Origin: Streptomyces zagrosensis
GTDB lineage: Bacteria > Actinomycetota > Actinomycetes > Streptomycetales > Streptomycetaceae
Length of the DNA: 64,000 bases
Direction: 5' to 3'
Assembly (NCBI RefSeq): GCF_014203645.1
Contig: NZ_JACHJL010000005.1
Coordinates: 248,001 to 312,000 of the forward strand
Shown: positions 53,195-61,876 of the stretch, piece by piece
Layout: every line of letters starts with the position of its first letter
How positions within the stretch are numbered: the stretch's first letter is position 1
Notes under the pieces: generated by a model
Told to the model about the DNA's origin: nothing
Database searches by the model: none
What the model saw: the letters and a program-made list of their open reading frames with translations, nothing else
Made by a program: the position numbers and the translations under genes

Positions 53195-54346
53195 ATGCAT
53201 CTTTCGCTTCTTCGTCCGATCCTCCCCCACGGCGGCCCCTGGGCCTCCGTCTATGTCGATGCCTCCCACTCCACGGAGGACGCGGCCAAACAGCAGGAGC
53301 TGACGGCGCGGGCCGCGTCGCAGGAGCTGGCCGGCCTCGGCGCGCCCGCCGCGACGCGTGACGCAATCTATGAAGCGCTGTTCCACACTCCGGAAGCCGG
53401 CCCGATCGGGAGGCCAAGGACGTCGGGCAAGCGCGCGGGGCGCGCCCTGTTCGCCACGGACGGCGAGGTCGTCATCGACGTACCGCTACCGGGGCCGCCG
53501 GCCGCCCCACTGACCACCACCTGGACCGCGCTGCCGAGGATCACGCCACTGCTGCGGGCCGTCGGCGATTCCCCGCCCTGCTTGGTGGCGTACGTGGACC
53601 GCACCGGAGCCGACTTCGAGGTGCGTAACGACGCCGGTCAGCAAGAGACGGCTCAGGTCAGCGGCACCGACTGGCCGGTGCACAAGACCGCGTCCGCGAG
53701 CTGGTCGGAACGGCACTTCCAAACGGCGGTCGAAAACACCTGGGAGCACAACGCGGCCGAGATCGCCGATGCCGCACAGGAGATGTGGCAGCGCTGCGGC
53801 GCCGAGGTGATGCTGCTGGTCGGTGACTCCAGGGAGCGTAAGGCGGTACGCGACAAGCTGCCCGAGCCGCTGCGATCGGTGACGGCGGAGAGCGAGCACG
53901 GCGGGCGGTCCACCGGCGCCGGCAGCCCGCAGATCGAGCGCGACATCGCCCAGGTACGCGCCGCGCGGGAGACCGAGCACGTCGCCGAGGTACTGGACCG
54001 CTACCACGCAGGGCAGGACGACGATGGCGGCGCAAACGCTGTCGCCGGAGTGCCGGCGCTGGTCGAGGCCGCGCGCGAGCATCAAATCGATACGCTGCTG
54101 GTCGGGCCGGACGGGCAGGACACCGGCCGGGAGGTATGGGTCGGCCCGGAGAGCGACCAACTCGCCGTACGGAGCACGGAGCTTCAATATCTGGGCGAGG
54201 TGCACCCCACCGCGGCGCGGGCGGACGATGCGCTGCTGCGCTCGGCCATCGCCAGCGGCGCCGAGGCCATTGCCGTCAGCGATCCCACCATCGCCCCGGT
54301 GGGCGGCCTTGGCGCGCTCCTGCGCTGGCCCGCCGGCCCGCACTGA
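53195..54346 (+). CDS. baeRF2-type (Vms1/Rv2629-like) release factor homologue
   Basis: The 383-residue protein fits the bacterial archaeo-eukaryotic release factor family 2: LSLLRPILPHGGPWASVYVD at the N-terminus, VAYVDRTGADFEVRNDAG in the middle, HFQTAVENTWEHNAAEIADA and a C-terminal Rossmann-like domain ending in AIAVSDPTIAPVGGLGALLR. The family is compared with Vms1 peptidyl-tRNA hydrolases and mycobacterial Rv2629; the latter is hypoxia-induced. A ribosome or stress role is inferred. It starts at ATG 53195 behind AAGGAGG, directly after the enolase pseudogene. Confidence 0.78.
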   Translation: MHLSLLRPILPHGGPWASVYVDASHSTEDAAKQQELTARAASQELAGLGAPAATRDAIYEALFHTPEAGPIGRPRTSGKRAGRALFATDGEVVIDVPLPGPPAAPLTTTWTALPRITPLLRAVGDSPPCLVAYVDRTGADFEVRNDAGQQETAQVSGTDWPVHKTASASWSERHFQTAVENTWEHNAAEIADAAQEMWQRCGAEVMLLVGDSRERKAVRDKLPEPLRSVTAESEHGGRSTGAGSPQIERDIAQVRAARETEHVAEVLDRYHAGQDDDGGANAVAGVPALVEAAREHQIDTLLVGPDGQDTGREVWVGPESDQLAVRSTELQYLGEVHPTAARADDALLRSAIASGAEAIAVSDPTIAPVGGLGALLRWPAGPH

Positions 54347-54400
54347 GGGCCCGCGGCCCGCACTGAGCCGAACCGCCCTAGCTGTTCTGTGCTGTTCTGT

Positions 54401-54423
54401 CCGCGGAGGCCCGGCCTCCGCGG
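54401..54423. terminator. 10-bp stem terminator between convergent genes
   Basis: CCGCGGAGGC (54401-54410) pairs perfectly with GCCTCCGCGG (54414-54423). It is preceded by a 10-bp tandem repeat GCTGTTCTGT x2 (54381-54400). Confidence 0.75.
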
Positions 54424-54515
54424 TCCGGGTCCGCCCGGATCGGGCGCCCCGCCTCGGCGGGCCTGCCCATCGGGCAACGGGCTGCCCGCGCGAACGACCC
54501 ACGCGGACAACAAGC

Positions 54516-55604
54516 TCAGCCCGTGCCGTCCGGGTCCATCCGATCGAGCGCGGGGCGCGGGCCCGGGCCGGTTTCCAACAGGAGGTGGTCGGCTGCGGCC
54601 GTGTCCGTGACGAGGCTGGTCACCAGGCCGGAGCGGAGCACCGCGCCGATCGCGTCCGCCTTACGCAGCCCGCCGGCGATGGCCACCACTTCCGGGATAC
54701 GGCGCAGCCGATTGGCCTCCACGGTGATGCAGCGCTCGCCGAGGTCGCGGCCGATGCGGCGGCCATCGGAGTCGAAGAGGTGTGCGGACATCTCGGCTGC
54801 GGCGCCGAGCGACGCGTAGTGTGCCCGCTCCTCCTGCGTCAACATGTCGTAGACGGTGGAGATGCCCGGCGCCCAGGAGCCGATGGAGACGGCGGCCACG
54901 GTGACCTTGTCGAAGTAGTCGAAGGCACGGGCGATGCCGGGCTGGCGGCGCAACGCGTCGGCGGTCGCAGGGTCGGGCAACAGCATGGGCGCATAGATGG
55001 GGTGGGCCTCGCCGCCGGAGACGGCGGCGGCCCTGCGCACTGCCTCGACCGAGCCGCGCTCGGCCGTGCCCGCGTCGTACACACCGGTGAGCTGGACGAC
55101 GGTGCACGGCGGCAGCCGGTGCAAGGCCGCGGCCATGTGAATCGTGGACCGGCCCCAGGCGAGGCCCAGCACATCGCCCTCGGCGACCAGTTCGCCCAGG
55201 AGGTCGGCGGCGACCTCGCCCAGGTTCTCCGGGTCGGTGGGGGCGCCGCCCGTGGAAGCGCCGCCCGTGGAGGCCGTCCCTTCGTCCAGGGTGTCCGCAG
55301 GGGCGGTCGCGGATTCGACGACGACCGCGTGCCGCAGTCCGTAGCGGGCGCGCAACGCGTCCGAGCGTTCGGCGTCGAGTTCCGCGGGGACCCGGATCTC
55401 GATGCGTACGAGATCGCGGTCGAGCGCGGTCTCCAGCACGCGAGCCACCTTGAAGCGGCTGACGCCGAACTCCTCGGCGATCTGGATCTTGGACTTGCCC
55501 TCCAGGTAGAAGCGGCGCGCCATGGCCGCCGCCTGCACCAGCTCAGCGGGTCCCATCCGCGTGGCTGAACGGCCCGTCGCCACCGCGTTCTCCTCACTGT
55601 TCAC
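54516..55604 (-). CDS. SorC/DeoR-type sugar-binding transcriptional regulator
   Basis: The 362-residue protein has an N-terminal helix-turn-helix (about 20-60; KSKIQIAEEFGVSRFKVARV) and a SorC-type sugar-phosphate binding domain (about 70-350; GLAWGRSTIHMAAALHRLPP, YDMLTQEERAHYASLGAAAE, AIAGGLRKADAIGAVLRSGL). A Gly/Ser/Thr insertion near residue 110-120 (ASTGGASTGGAPTD) is unusual. It lies 79 bp downstream of rpe on the same strand, so it may sense a pentose or related phosphate. Targets are unknown. Confidence 0.88.
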   Translation of the reverse strand: MNSEENAVATGRSATRMGPAELVQAAAMARRFYLEGKSKIQIAEEFGVSRFKVARVLETALDRDLVRIEIRVPAELDAERSDALRARYGLRHAVVVESATAPADTLDEGTASTGGASTGGAPTDPENLGEVAADLLGELVAEGDVLGLAWGRSTIHMAAALHRLPPCTVVQLTGVYDAGTAERGSVEAVRRAAAVSGGEAHPIYAPMLLPDPATADALRRQPGIARAFDYFDKVTVAAVSIGSWAPGISTVYDMLTQEERAHYASLGAAAEMSAHLFDSDGRRIGRDLGERCITVEANRLRRIPEVVAIAGGLRKADAIGAVLRSGLVTSLVTDTAAADHLLLETGPGPRPALDRMDPDGTG

Positions 55605-55683
55605 GTTCTGGACTCAACCGTCATCCTGTCAGAAACAGCGGTCCTTGGTTCGCCCTTTACCTTTGCGTTCATCGAGCCGTGGC

Positions 55684-56379
55684 TCAGTGTCCGCACGCCC
55701 ATGGGGCGGCGGCCGTGGCCTGCTGCGCTTGGGCCCGCAACCGGCGTACCGCGTCGGCCGGGTCACCCGCGCCGTAGACCGCGGAACCAGCGACGAAAAC
55801 ATCGGCTCCGGCCTCAGCACAGCGTTCAATGGTCGAAGACGAAACCCCTCCGTCCACTTGCAGCCACATCTGTAGCCCGTGCCGGGAGATCAACTCCCGG
55901 GTACGGCGAATCTTCGGCAGCATGATGTCGAGGAACGCCTGCCCACCGAAGCCGGGTTCGACCGTCATCACGAGCAACATGTCGAGTTCCGGCAGCAGAT
56001 CCTCGTACGGCTCGATGGGCGTCGCAGGCTTCAGCGCCATGGCGGCGCGCGCGCCCTTGGCCCGGATCTCGCGCGCCAGCCGCACCGGTGCGCGTGCCGC
56101 TTCCACATGAAAGGTCACCGAAGCGGCTCCGGCCTCCACGTACTGCGGGGCCCAGCGATCCGGTTCCTCGATCATCAAATGGCAGTCAAGCGGAACGCCC
56201 GTGGCCTTGCCGAGCGACTCCACGACCGGCACACCCAACGTCAGGTTCGGCACGAAGTGGTTGTCCATCACATCAACGTGCAACCAGTCGGCGCCCTCGG
56301 GACCTGACACGGCTTTGGCCTCCTCCGCCAGGCGGGCGAAGTCGGAGGAAAGGATACTGGGACTGATTTGAACGGCCAT
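55684..56379 (-). CDS. rpe: ribulose-phosphate 3-epimerase
   Basis: Rpe interconverts ribulose-5-phosphate and xylulose-5-phosphate in the pentose phosphate pathway. The 231-residue TIM-barrel protein shows [36 protein letters not shown] (first metal His/Asp), CHLMIEEP (metal His) and [14 protein letters not shown], with [10 protein letters not shown] (metal Asp). Full length. The ATG at 56379 was chosen because family members begin MAxQI.PSIL; the ribosome site is weak. Ru5P is also the substrate of RibBA in the other part of the window. Confidence 0.95.
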   Translation of the reverse strand: MAVQISPSILSSDFARLAEEAKAVSGPEGADWLHVDVMDNHFVPNLTLGVPVVESLGKATGVPLDCHLMIEEPDRWAPQYVEAGAASVTFHVEAARAPVRLAREIRAKGARAAMALKPATPIEPYEDLLPELDMLLVMTVEPGFGGQAFLDIMLPKIRRTRELISRHGLQMWLQVDGGVSSSTIERCAEAGADVFVAGSAVYGAGDPADAVRRLRAQAQQATAAAPWACGH

Positions 56380-56643
56380 GGCGCCAAGACTGCCACGCTC
56401 CACCACGACGGACAGACCCGGGACCGCCGCATTCTCCGCCCAGTTGGTCTAAAAACCCCCATGAAACCCGCACGATCAGTCACCATGATGCGTACGTATT
56501 CAGCCACTCGATTGCAAGGGCCAGCCCCCAACCGGCCCTGTTGAAGAACACTCAGCGCAGGGCCGGCCGCCGCGTCACATGGCTCGGCGTCCATCGCGGG
56601 CGGGCGCCCCGCACGTTGATCATCATGGGGTACGTTCCTGGCC

Positions 56644-57123
56644 ATGGGCGACGACTGGAGAACGGACCGCATCGGCAGCGCCCTGCGGGGCGAGAACCCC
56701 ACCGTGCTGCGGCGTCTGAAGGCGGGTTTCGCCGTCATCGGCGATGTGCAGTTCCTCCCCGGATACGCGGTGCTGCTCAGCGATGAGCCCCAGGTGCAGC
56801 GGCTGTCCGAACTGCCGAAGGCCAAGCGGCTGGCGTTCCTGTCCGACCTGGACCTGCTGGGCGAGGCCGTTGAGCAGGCCTGCCACCGGCTGGACCCGGC
56901 GTTGCGCAGAGTGAACCTGGAGATCCTCGGAAACACCGACGGATTTCTCCATGCCCATGTGTGGCCGCGGTACGAGTGGGAGCCGGCTGACCTGGTAAAA
57001 ATGCCGGTCTGGCGCTATCCGCGGGACAACTGGAGCGACAGCCGCTTCGCACTCGGACCCGACCATGCCGCGCTACGGGCCGCGCTCCGCGACGAACTTG
57101 ACCGGCTGCGCACCGCGGATTGA
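56644..57123 (+). CDS. HIT-like protein with altered histidine triad
   Basis: The 159-residue protein is a HIT-fold hydrolase-like protein (diadenosine tetraphosphatase or hydrolase type): GFAVIGDVQFLPGYAVLLSD at the N-terminus and FLHAHVWPRY near residue 101. The triad reads His103-x-His105-x-Trp107, so the third His of HxHxH is replaced by Trp. Catalysis uses the middle His, so activity could remain. It starts at ATG 56644. It is divergent from rpe and convergent with rsmB. Confidence 0.8.
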   Translation: MGDDWRTDRIGSALRGENPTVLRRLKAGFAVIGDVQFLPGYAVLLSDEPQVQRLSELPKAKRLAFLSDLDLLGEAVEQACHRLDPALRRVNLEILGNTDGFLHAHVWPRYEWEPADLVKMPVWRYPRDNWSDSRFALGPDHAALRAALRDELDRLRTAD

Positions 57124-57248
57124 GGCCGGTACGAGGCCGCCTGGTGGCCGCCCCGTACCGCTGCTGCCGCGATGTTGTGCGCTCGCCGCGGCCGGTTGGG
57201 GGCGGGCCGGCAGCGCGGCGGGGGCGACTGACTGCCGCCGCCCTGTGC

Positions 57249-58664
57249 TCAGGCCGTGCGGCGTAGCAGTGCCAGGTACATCGCGTCGGTGCCGTGCAGG
57301 TGCGGCCACAGTTGCACGTCAGGGCCCTCGCCCAGGCTGGTGATGTCGGGCAGCAGGGGGCGGGCGTCGATCCACTCGGCGGTTCCGGCGGCCTTCATGA
57401 CGTCATCGACCACGGCCCGGGTCTCGGCCAGGTGCGGTGAGCAGGTCACGTAGGCGACTACGCCACCGACGCGCGCCGCCGCCAGCGCCTCGCGCAACAG
57501 CCCGCGCTGGAGCGGAGCGAACCTCGCCAAATCTTCGGGCCTGCGCCGCCAGCGCGCCTCGGGCCTGCGACGCAGGGCGCCGAGCCCCGTGCACGGCACG
57601 TCCACCAAAACCCGGTCGAAGGAGCCGGGGCGCCAGACCGGGCGGGTGCCATCAGCGGTGATCACCTGGTAGGGGCCGGGGTTGCCGGCCAGTGCCCGCG
57701 CGACCAGGCGCGCCCGGTGTGGCTGCTTCTCCGAGGCGAGCAGCGTGGCGCCGCGCTGTGCTGCCAGGGCGGCGAGCAGTGCGGCCTTGCCGCCGGGGCC
57801 CGCGCAATTGTCCAACCAGCGCGCGTCGGCACCCTCCACCGGGGCGTTCGCCAGCGCCAGGGCCACCAGTTGGCTGCCCTCGTCCTGCACGCCGGCGTGC
57901 CCCTCGCGGACCGCGTCCAGCGCCCCCGGCTCACCGCCTTCGACGAGCCGCACGGCATACGGCGACCAGCGGCCGGGCAGCGCCCGGTCCGCGCCGACCG
58001 CTGCCGTCAGTTCCTCCACCGTGGCCCGGCCCGGGCGGGCGACCAGGGTGACCTCCGGGCGTTCGTTGTCCGCCGCGAGCAGGTCCTCGATGCCGGCCCG
58101 GCCGCCGCCGAGCGCGTCCCACAGCGCGGACACCACCCAGCGGGGGTGGGCGTTCATGACGCCCAAGTGCGCCTCGGGGTCGGCGTCATAGGGGGGTGCC
58201 ACGCGACGCAGCCAACCGTCGAGGTCCTCCGCGGCGATCTTTCTGAGTACCGCGTTGACGAACTTGGCCCGCCCGTCCCCCAGCACCACCCGCGCCAGCT
58301 CCACGGTGGCGCTGACCGCGGCGTGCGTGGGAATCCTGGTGCCGAGGAGTTGATGCGCGCCCAGGCTCAGCACGTCGAGCACCGGCGGGTCCACCTCGCG
58401 CAGCGGCCGATCCACGCACGCGGCGATGATCGCGTCGTAGGTACCCTGCCAGCGCAGCGTGCCGTAGACCAGTTCGGTGGCCAGGGCCGCGTCCCGTGCG
58501 TCGAAGGTGTCGCTCTCCCTGGCCTTGCGCAGCAGCGGTGGCAGCACGAGGTTCGCGTAGGCGTCCCGCTCGTCAACGGCCCGCAACGCCTCGAAGGCCA
58601 GTACCCGTACGGGGTCCTTCTTCGGTCGGCGGTACGGCTTGGCAGAAGGGCGGCGATCGTTCAC
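57249..58664 (-). CDS. rsmB: 16S rRNA m5C967 methyltransferase
   Basis: RsmB methylates C967 of 16S rRNA. The 471-residue protein has an N-terminal NusB-like domain (about 15-145; ALATELVYGTLRWQGTYDAI) and a Rossmann methyltransferase domain (about 255-470) with SAM loop DNCAGPGGKAALLAALAA, the motif IV DVPCTGLGALRRRPEARWRR and the motif VI Cys in YVTCSPHLAET. Both cysteines of m5C RNA methyltransferases are present. In Streptomyces it sits after fmt; here an LLM gene lies between them. Confidence 0.95.
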   Translation of the reverse strand: MNDRRPSAKPYRRPKKDPVRVLAFEALRAVDERDAYANLVLPPLLRKARESDTFDARDAALATELVYGTLRWQGTYDAIIAACVDRPLREVDPPVLDVLSLGAHQLLGTRIPTHAAVSATVELARVVLGDGRAKFVNAVLRKIAAEDLDGWLRRVAPPYDADPEAHLGVMNAHPRWVVSALWDALGGGRAGIEDLLAADNERPEVTLVARPGRATVEELTAAVGADRALPGRWSPYAVRLVEGGEPGALDAVREGHAGVQDEGSQLVALALANAPVEGADARWLDNCAGPGGKAALLAALAAQRGATLLASEKQPHRARLVARALAGNPGPYQVITADGTRPVWRPGSFDRVLVDVPCTGLGALRRRPEARWRRRPEDLARFAPLQRGLLREALAAARVGGVVAYVTCSPHLAETRAVVDDVMKAAGTAEWIDARPLLPDITSLGEGPDVQLWPHLHGTDAMYLALLRRTA

Positions 58665-58750
58665 GAAAGGTGCTCCGGAGCTGGGATTATGAGGGTTCCC
58701 AGCCTACGTGCCCTGACAGGTGCCCCGCCTGCGGTGGGTCCCGCCGCAGG

Positions 58751-59800
58751 TCACAGCAGTACGGGCATGATCTCGTCGTGGATCAACCGCAACTGCTCGG
58801 CCACGCTGGCGACCCCGGGCAGCTCCCGCCCGGTGAACACCTTCACCAAGGTCTCGTCGGTGATCGCGCAAATCACATGGTTGACACCGGCAGGCACCAG
58901 CTCCGTACGGATCTTTTGTGCGCACTCCTGCGGCGTGCCCGCGATCGACAGCCGGTCGGCCACCTCCGGGCTGGTGAGCTCGATGCCGCGGGCCAGGTCC
59001 CCGGCGCCGATGGCATCGATGACGGGCCGCAGCTCCAGCGGGTCCACTCCGTTGCGTAGCAGTTGCTCCGCGGGCATGGACGATGCGTAGATGCCGACCA
59101 TGCGGCGCGCCGCCTCCTTGGCGAGCGCGGAGTCGGGCCCGGTGGCGAAGACGACCCAGGCGCCGATGTCCAAGCTCCGCCAGTCCCGTCCGGCCCGCTC
59201 GGCGCCCACGCGCAGATGCCGTACCGCGTACTCGTGCGCCTCGCGCGTGTAGCTGAGCGCGTGATGGCAGCCGTCCGACAACTCCCCCGCCGCCTCGAAC
59301 GACTTGGGCCCGCGCATCGCGCCCAGCTTGAGGGGCACTCGCTGCTGCACCGGACGGGCGAAGGTGAACAGCCCGTCGTAGCGGAAGAATTCGCCCTGCC
59401 GCGTGATGGTCCCCTCATCGAGGAAGGTACGCATCACACCGAGCGCCTCCTTCACCCGAGACAGCGGGCGCCCCTTCGTCCAGTCGATGCCGTACTGCGC
59501 CAAGAGCCCGAAGTTGCCGCTGGAGAGCACCGCTTCGGCCCGGCCGTTGGAGAGCTCGTCCAGCGTGGCGAGCGCCTGGGCGATTAGCGTCGGCTCGCGG
59601 AGGGTGACCGGGGAGGCGCTTGGCCCGAGTCGGATGGTGCTTGTCTGCCCCGCGGCCACCGCGAACAGCAGCCATAGGTCCTTGTGCCAGGTCTCGTCGG
59701 CGGCGTAACAGGCGTAGAAGCCCAACTCGTCGGCGAGCCGGATGGAGGCGAGGGACTCATGGAGCGGGTAGTCGGGAAGCATGGCGTAGCTGAACCGCAT
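58751..59800 (-). CDS. LLM-class flavin/F420-dependent oxidoreductase
   Basis: The 349-residue luciferase-like barrel protein starts MRFSYAMLPDYPLHESLASI and carries GPSASPVTLREPTLIAQALA and GRAEAVLSSGNFGLLAQYGI. This fits the methylene-tetrahydromethanopterin reductase-like (Mer-like), probably F420-dependent group. Substrate unknown. ATG 59800 is preceded by AAAGG at about 10 nt. It lies between fmt and rsmB on the same strand, 86 bp before rsmB. Confidence 0.83.
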   Translation of the reverse strand: MRFSYAMLPDYPLHESLASIRLADELGFYACYAADETWHKDLWLLFAVAAGQTSTIRLGPSASPVTLREPTLIAQALATLDELSNGRAEAVLSSGNFGLLAQYGIDWTKGRPLSRVKEALGVMRTFLDEGTITRQGEFFRYDGLFTFARPVQQRVPLKLGAMRGPKSFEAAGELSDGCHHALSYTREAHEYAVRHLRVGAERAGRDWRSLDIGAWVVFATGPDSALAKEAARRMVGIYASSMPAEQLLRNGVDPLELRPVIDAIGAGDLARGIELTSPEVADRLSIAGTPQECAQKIRTELVPAGVNHVICAITDETLVKVFTGRELPGVASVAEQLRLIHDEIMPVLL

Positions 59801-60148
59801 GTGCGCCGCCTTTCTCAACGGAGCGGGACGTACGGGGCGGGAGCGGAGCGTACGGGGCAGGGGCGGACGAAACGGCGGAGGCGGGCAGGTGTAAGCGGGC
59901 AGGTGCAGGCGGAGCGGTCAACGGGTCGCTGCGCTACCGGTGTTGCGCGTTCGCCCGGCACCGGCCCGATCCGTCAGGCCCGTAAAAGTCTTGGCCTCGC
60001 AAGGCCGCTTGTCCAGAGCGCACAGCACCGCTACGACACGCCCCGCGGCCCTACCCGCCGCCGGCCCCCACCCACCCCCGGCACCCCGCCGAACGCAACG
60101 GTGCCGCCGCTCCAACGAACGGCACCCCAGGCGCCGCCCCTCGCGCGG
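59801..60148. other. intergenic region fmt-LLM gene
   Basis: About 350 bp GC-rich, with the unit GCGGGCAGGTG twice near 59880-59905. No gene was seen; it probably holds the promoter of the LLM gene. Confidence 0.4.
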
Positions 60149-61081
60149 CTACGCCTCGAAGCTCTCCTGTGCCGCGATCCGCACACCACGTGCCCAGTCG
60201 GCACCGGGCATCGGCTTCTTCCCCTGCGGCTGCACCCACAGCAGTTCCACGGCATGGCTGCCCGTGCCCACGTACACGGCGTTCTTCGTCGCGGCCAGCT
60301 CCGCCGGGGCGAGATCGGTGCGCTCGGTGACCAGGCGCACGGACATCACCTTCAGCCGCTCGCCGCGAAAGACGGTCCAGGCGCCGGGCGCAGGGGCGCA
60401 GCCGCGTACCACCCGATCCACGCGCAGGCCAGGCGCCGTCCAGTCCAGCCGGGCGTCCTCGACCGCGATCTTCGGTGCGAGCGAGACATCATCGGCCGAC
60501 TGCGGTACGGGCCGCAGCGTGCCGTCCTCGATGCCGTCCATCGTCGCGGCCAACAGCCCCGAGCCGGCGAACGCGAGCCGGGTCAGCAGATCACCGCTGG
60601 TGTCGGTGGGGCGCACCTGCTCGGTCAGCACCCCGTACACCGGTCCCGAGTCAAGGCCCTCCTCGATCAGGAAGGTGGAGGCCCCGGTCATCTCGTCACC
60701 GGCGAGCACCGCGTGCTGCACAGGCGCTGCGCCGCGCCAGGAGGGAAGCAGCGAAAAGTGCAGATTGACCCAACCGTGGACCGGAATGTCCAGTGCGACC
60801 TTGGGTAGCAGCGCCCCGTAAGCGACTACCGGGCAGCAGTCGGGCCCGATCTCCCGCAGCCGGGCCAGGAAGTCCGCGTCGCGCGGCTTGACCGGCTTGA
60901 GCACCTCGATGCCCGCCTCCTCGGCGCGCTGCGCCACGGGGCTCGCGACCAGCCGGCGACCGCGCCCGGCGGGCGCGTCGGGCCGGGTGACGACGGCCAC
61001 GACCTCGTGCCGGTCTGACGCAATCAGTGCGTCCAGGGCGGGTACGGCGACCTCGGGGGTACCGGCGAAGACGAGCCTCAT
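60149..61081 (-). CDS. fmt: methionyl-tRNA formyltransferase
   Basis: Fmt formylates initiator Met-tRNA with 10-formyl-THF. The 310-residue protein starts [20 protein letters not shown], has the catalytic-region motif [20 protein letters not shown] (Asn/His of the formyl_trans_N domain in NLHFS) and the C-terminal OB-like domain (about 205-305; [20 protein letters not shown]). The ATG at 61081 is the family start. It is downstream of priA in the Streptomyces order, here separated by a small gene and an IS element. Confidence 0.95.
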   Translation of the reverse strand: MRLVFAGTPEVAVPALDALIASDRHEVVAVVTRPDAPAGRGRRLVASPVAQRAEEAGIEVLKPVKPRDADFLARLREIGPDCCPVVAYGALLPKVALDIPVHGWVNLHFSLLPSWRGAAPVQHAVLAGDEMTGASTFLIEEGLDSGPVYGVLTEQVRPTDTSGDLLTRLAFAGSGLLAATMDGIEDGTLRPVPQSADDVSLAPKIAVEDARLDWTAPGLRVDRVVRGCAPAPGAWTVFRGERLKVMSVRLVTERTDLAPAELAATKNAVYVGTGSHAVELLWVQPQGKKPMPGADWARGVRIAAQESFEA

Positions 61082-61244
61082 AGCTGGCGAACTACCTCTC
61101 ACACGCTGCGGAACGGCGCCCCAGTCTAGGCCGCCGCGCGCACGGCGATCCGGCGCCTTCGCCCGCCCGGGTCCAACCCGATCAGGGGGCGTACGCGAGC
61201 GGCCCCGCGCGCCCCGGACCGTGACCACCAGGGCGGCTGTCGCG

Positions 61245-61290
61245 TTGGTCAAGTCAGATTGACCGAATCGGGCCGCTCCAGCGGCCCGAT
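61245..61290 (+). promoter_or_regulatory. inverted repeat plus terminator-like hairpin before 61333 gene
   Basis: TTGGTCAA (61245-61252) and TTGACCGA (61259-61266) form a near-perfect palindrome. Immediately after it, ATCGGGCCGC (61267-61276) pairs with GCGGCCCGAT (61281-61290) and is followed by CCTTTTCC. An operator next to an attenuator in the 5' region of the small gene is possible; alternatively it is a stray intrinsic terminator. Confidence 0.5.
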
Positions 61291-61332
61291 CCTTTTCCTG
61301 TCGATTTCAACGCCGGTTCGAGAGGCTTGTTC

Positions 61333-61857
61333 ATGGCCGACCACGCAACCCACGACGCCCAGGCCCGGGCCAGCCTCCATCTGCTGGTCCGGGACATCGA
61401 GCGGGTCCGGCGGCAGGTGGACGCACTGCGTACCCTCACTGCCCAACTCGGCAACGTCTACCGCCCGCGCCGCACCGGCCCCTCGGCGGGCTTCGTCGTT
61501 TACGGGCGTGCGCCCGCGCCGACGGTACGGCTGGCGCAGGAGCTGCGGGACAGCATCGAGACGCTGGTGACGGCCGCGGTGGACTTCGATCGTTCGCTCG
61601 GCTTCTCGTGGGATGCGGTGGGGTCGGCGCTCGGCGTCACCAAACAGGCGGTGCACCGCCGCTACGGCAGCAGGCGGGCCAGCACCGGCGGCGCCGACGT
61701 CGAGCCGCTGCGTACGGTCGAACGACCGGCGGACGGGGCGAGCGTGCCGATCGTCCCGGCCGCCCGTTCGGTCCCGACCGTGCCCGGCCCACCACCGACT
61801 GCCCCCCTGCGGGAGGACGCCCGCTCCGGCGCCCTCCCGGGCCCGCGCAACGGCTGA
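61333..61857 (+). CDS. conserved hypothetical protein with HTH-like segment
   Basis: The 174-residue protein has a helical N-terminus ([20 protein letters not shown]), a central segment [20 protein letters not shown] that reads as a helix-turn-helix of sigma-region-4/phage-regulator type, and a Pro/Ala-rich tail. Such proteins occur between fmt and priA in Streptomyces and have no known role. It starts at ATG 61333 behind GAGAGG. A DNA-binding role is inferred from the segment. Confidence 0.65.
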   Translation: MADHATHDAQARASLHLLVRDIERVRRQVDALRTLTAQLGNVYRPRRTGPSAGFVVYGRAPAPTVRLAQELRDSIETLVTAAVDFDRSLGFSWDAVGSALGVTKQAVHRRYGSRRASTGGADVEPLRTVERPADGASVPIVPAARSVPTVPGPPPTAPLREDARSGALPGPRNG

Positions 61858-61876
61858 TACCCGCGCATCCGGCTGA

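Noticed and set aside
57717..59090. 457-codon open frame opposite rsmB
   Set aside because: Shadow of rsmB; no motifs.
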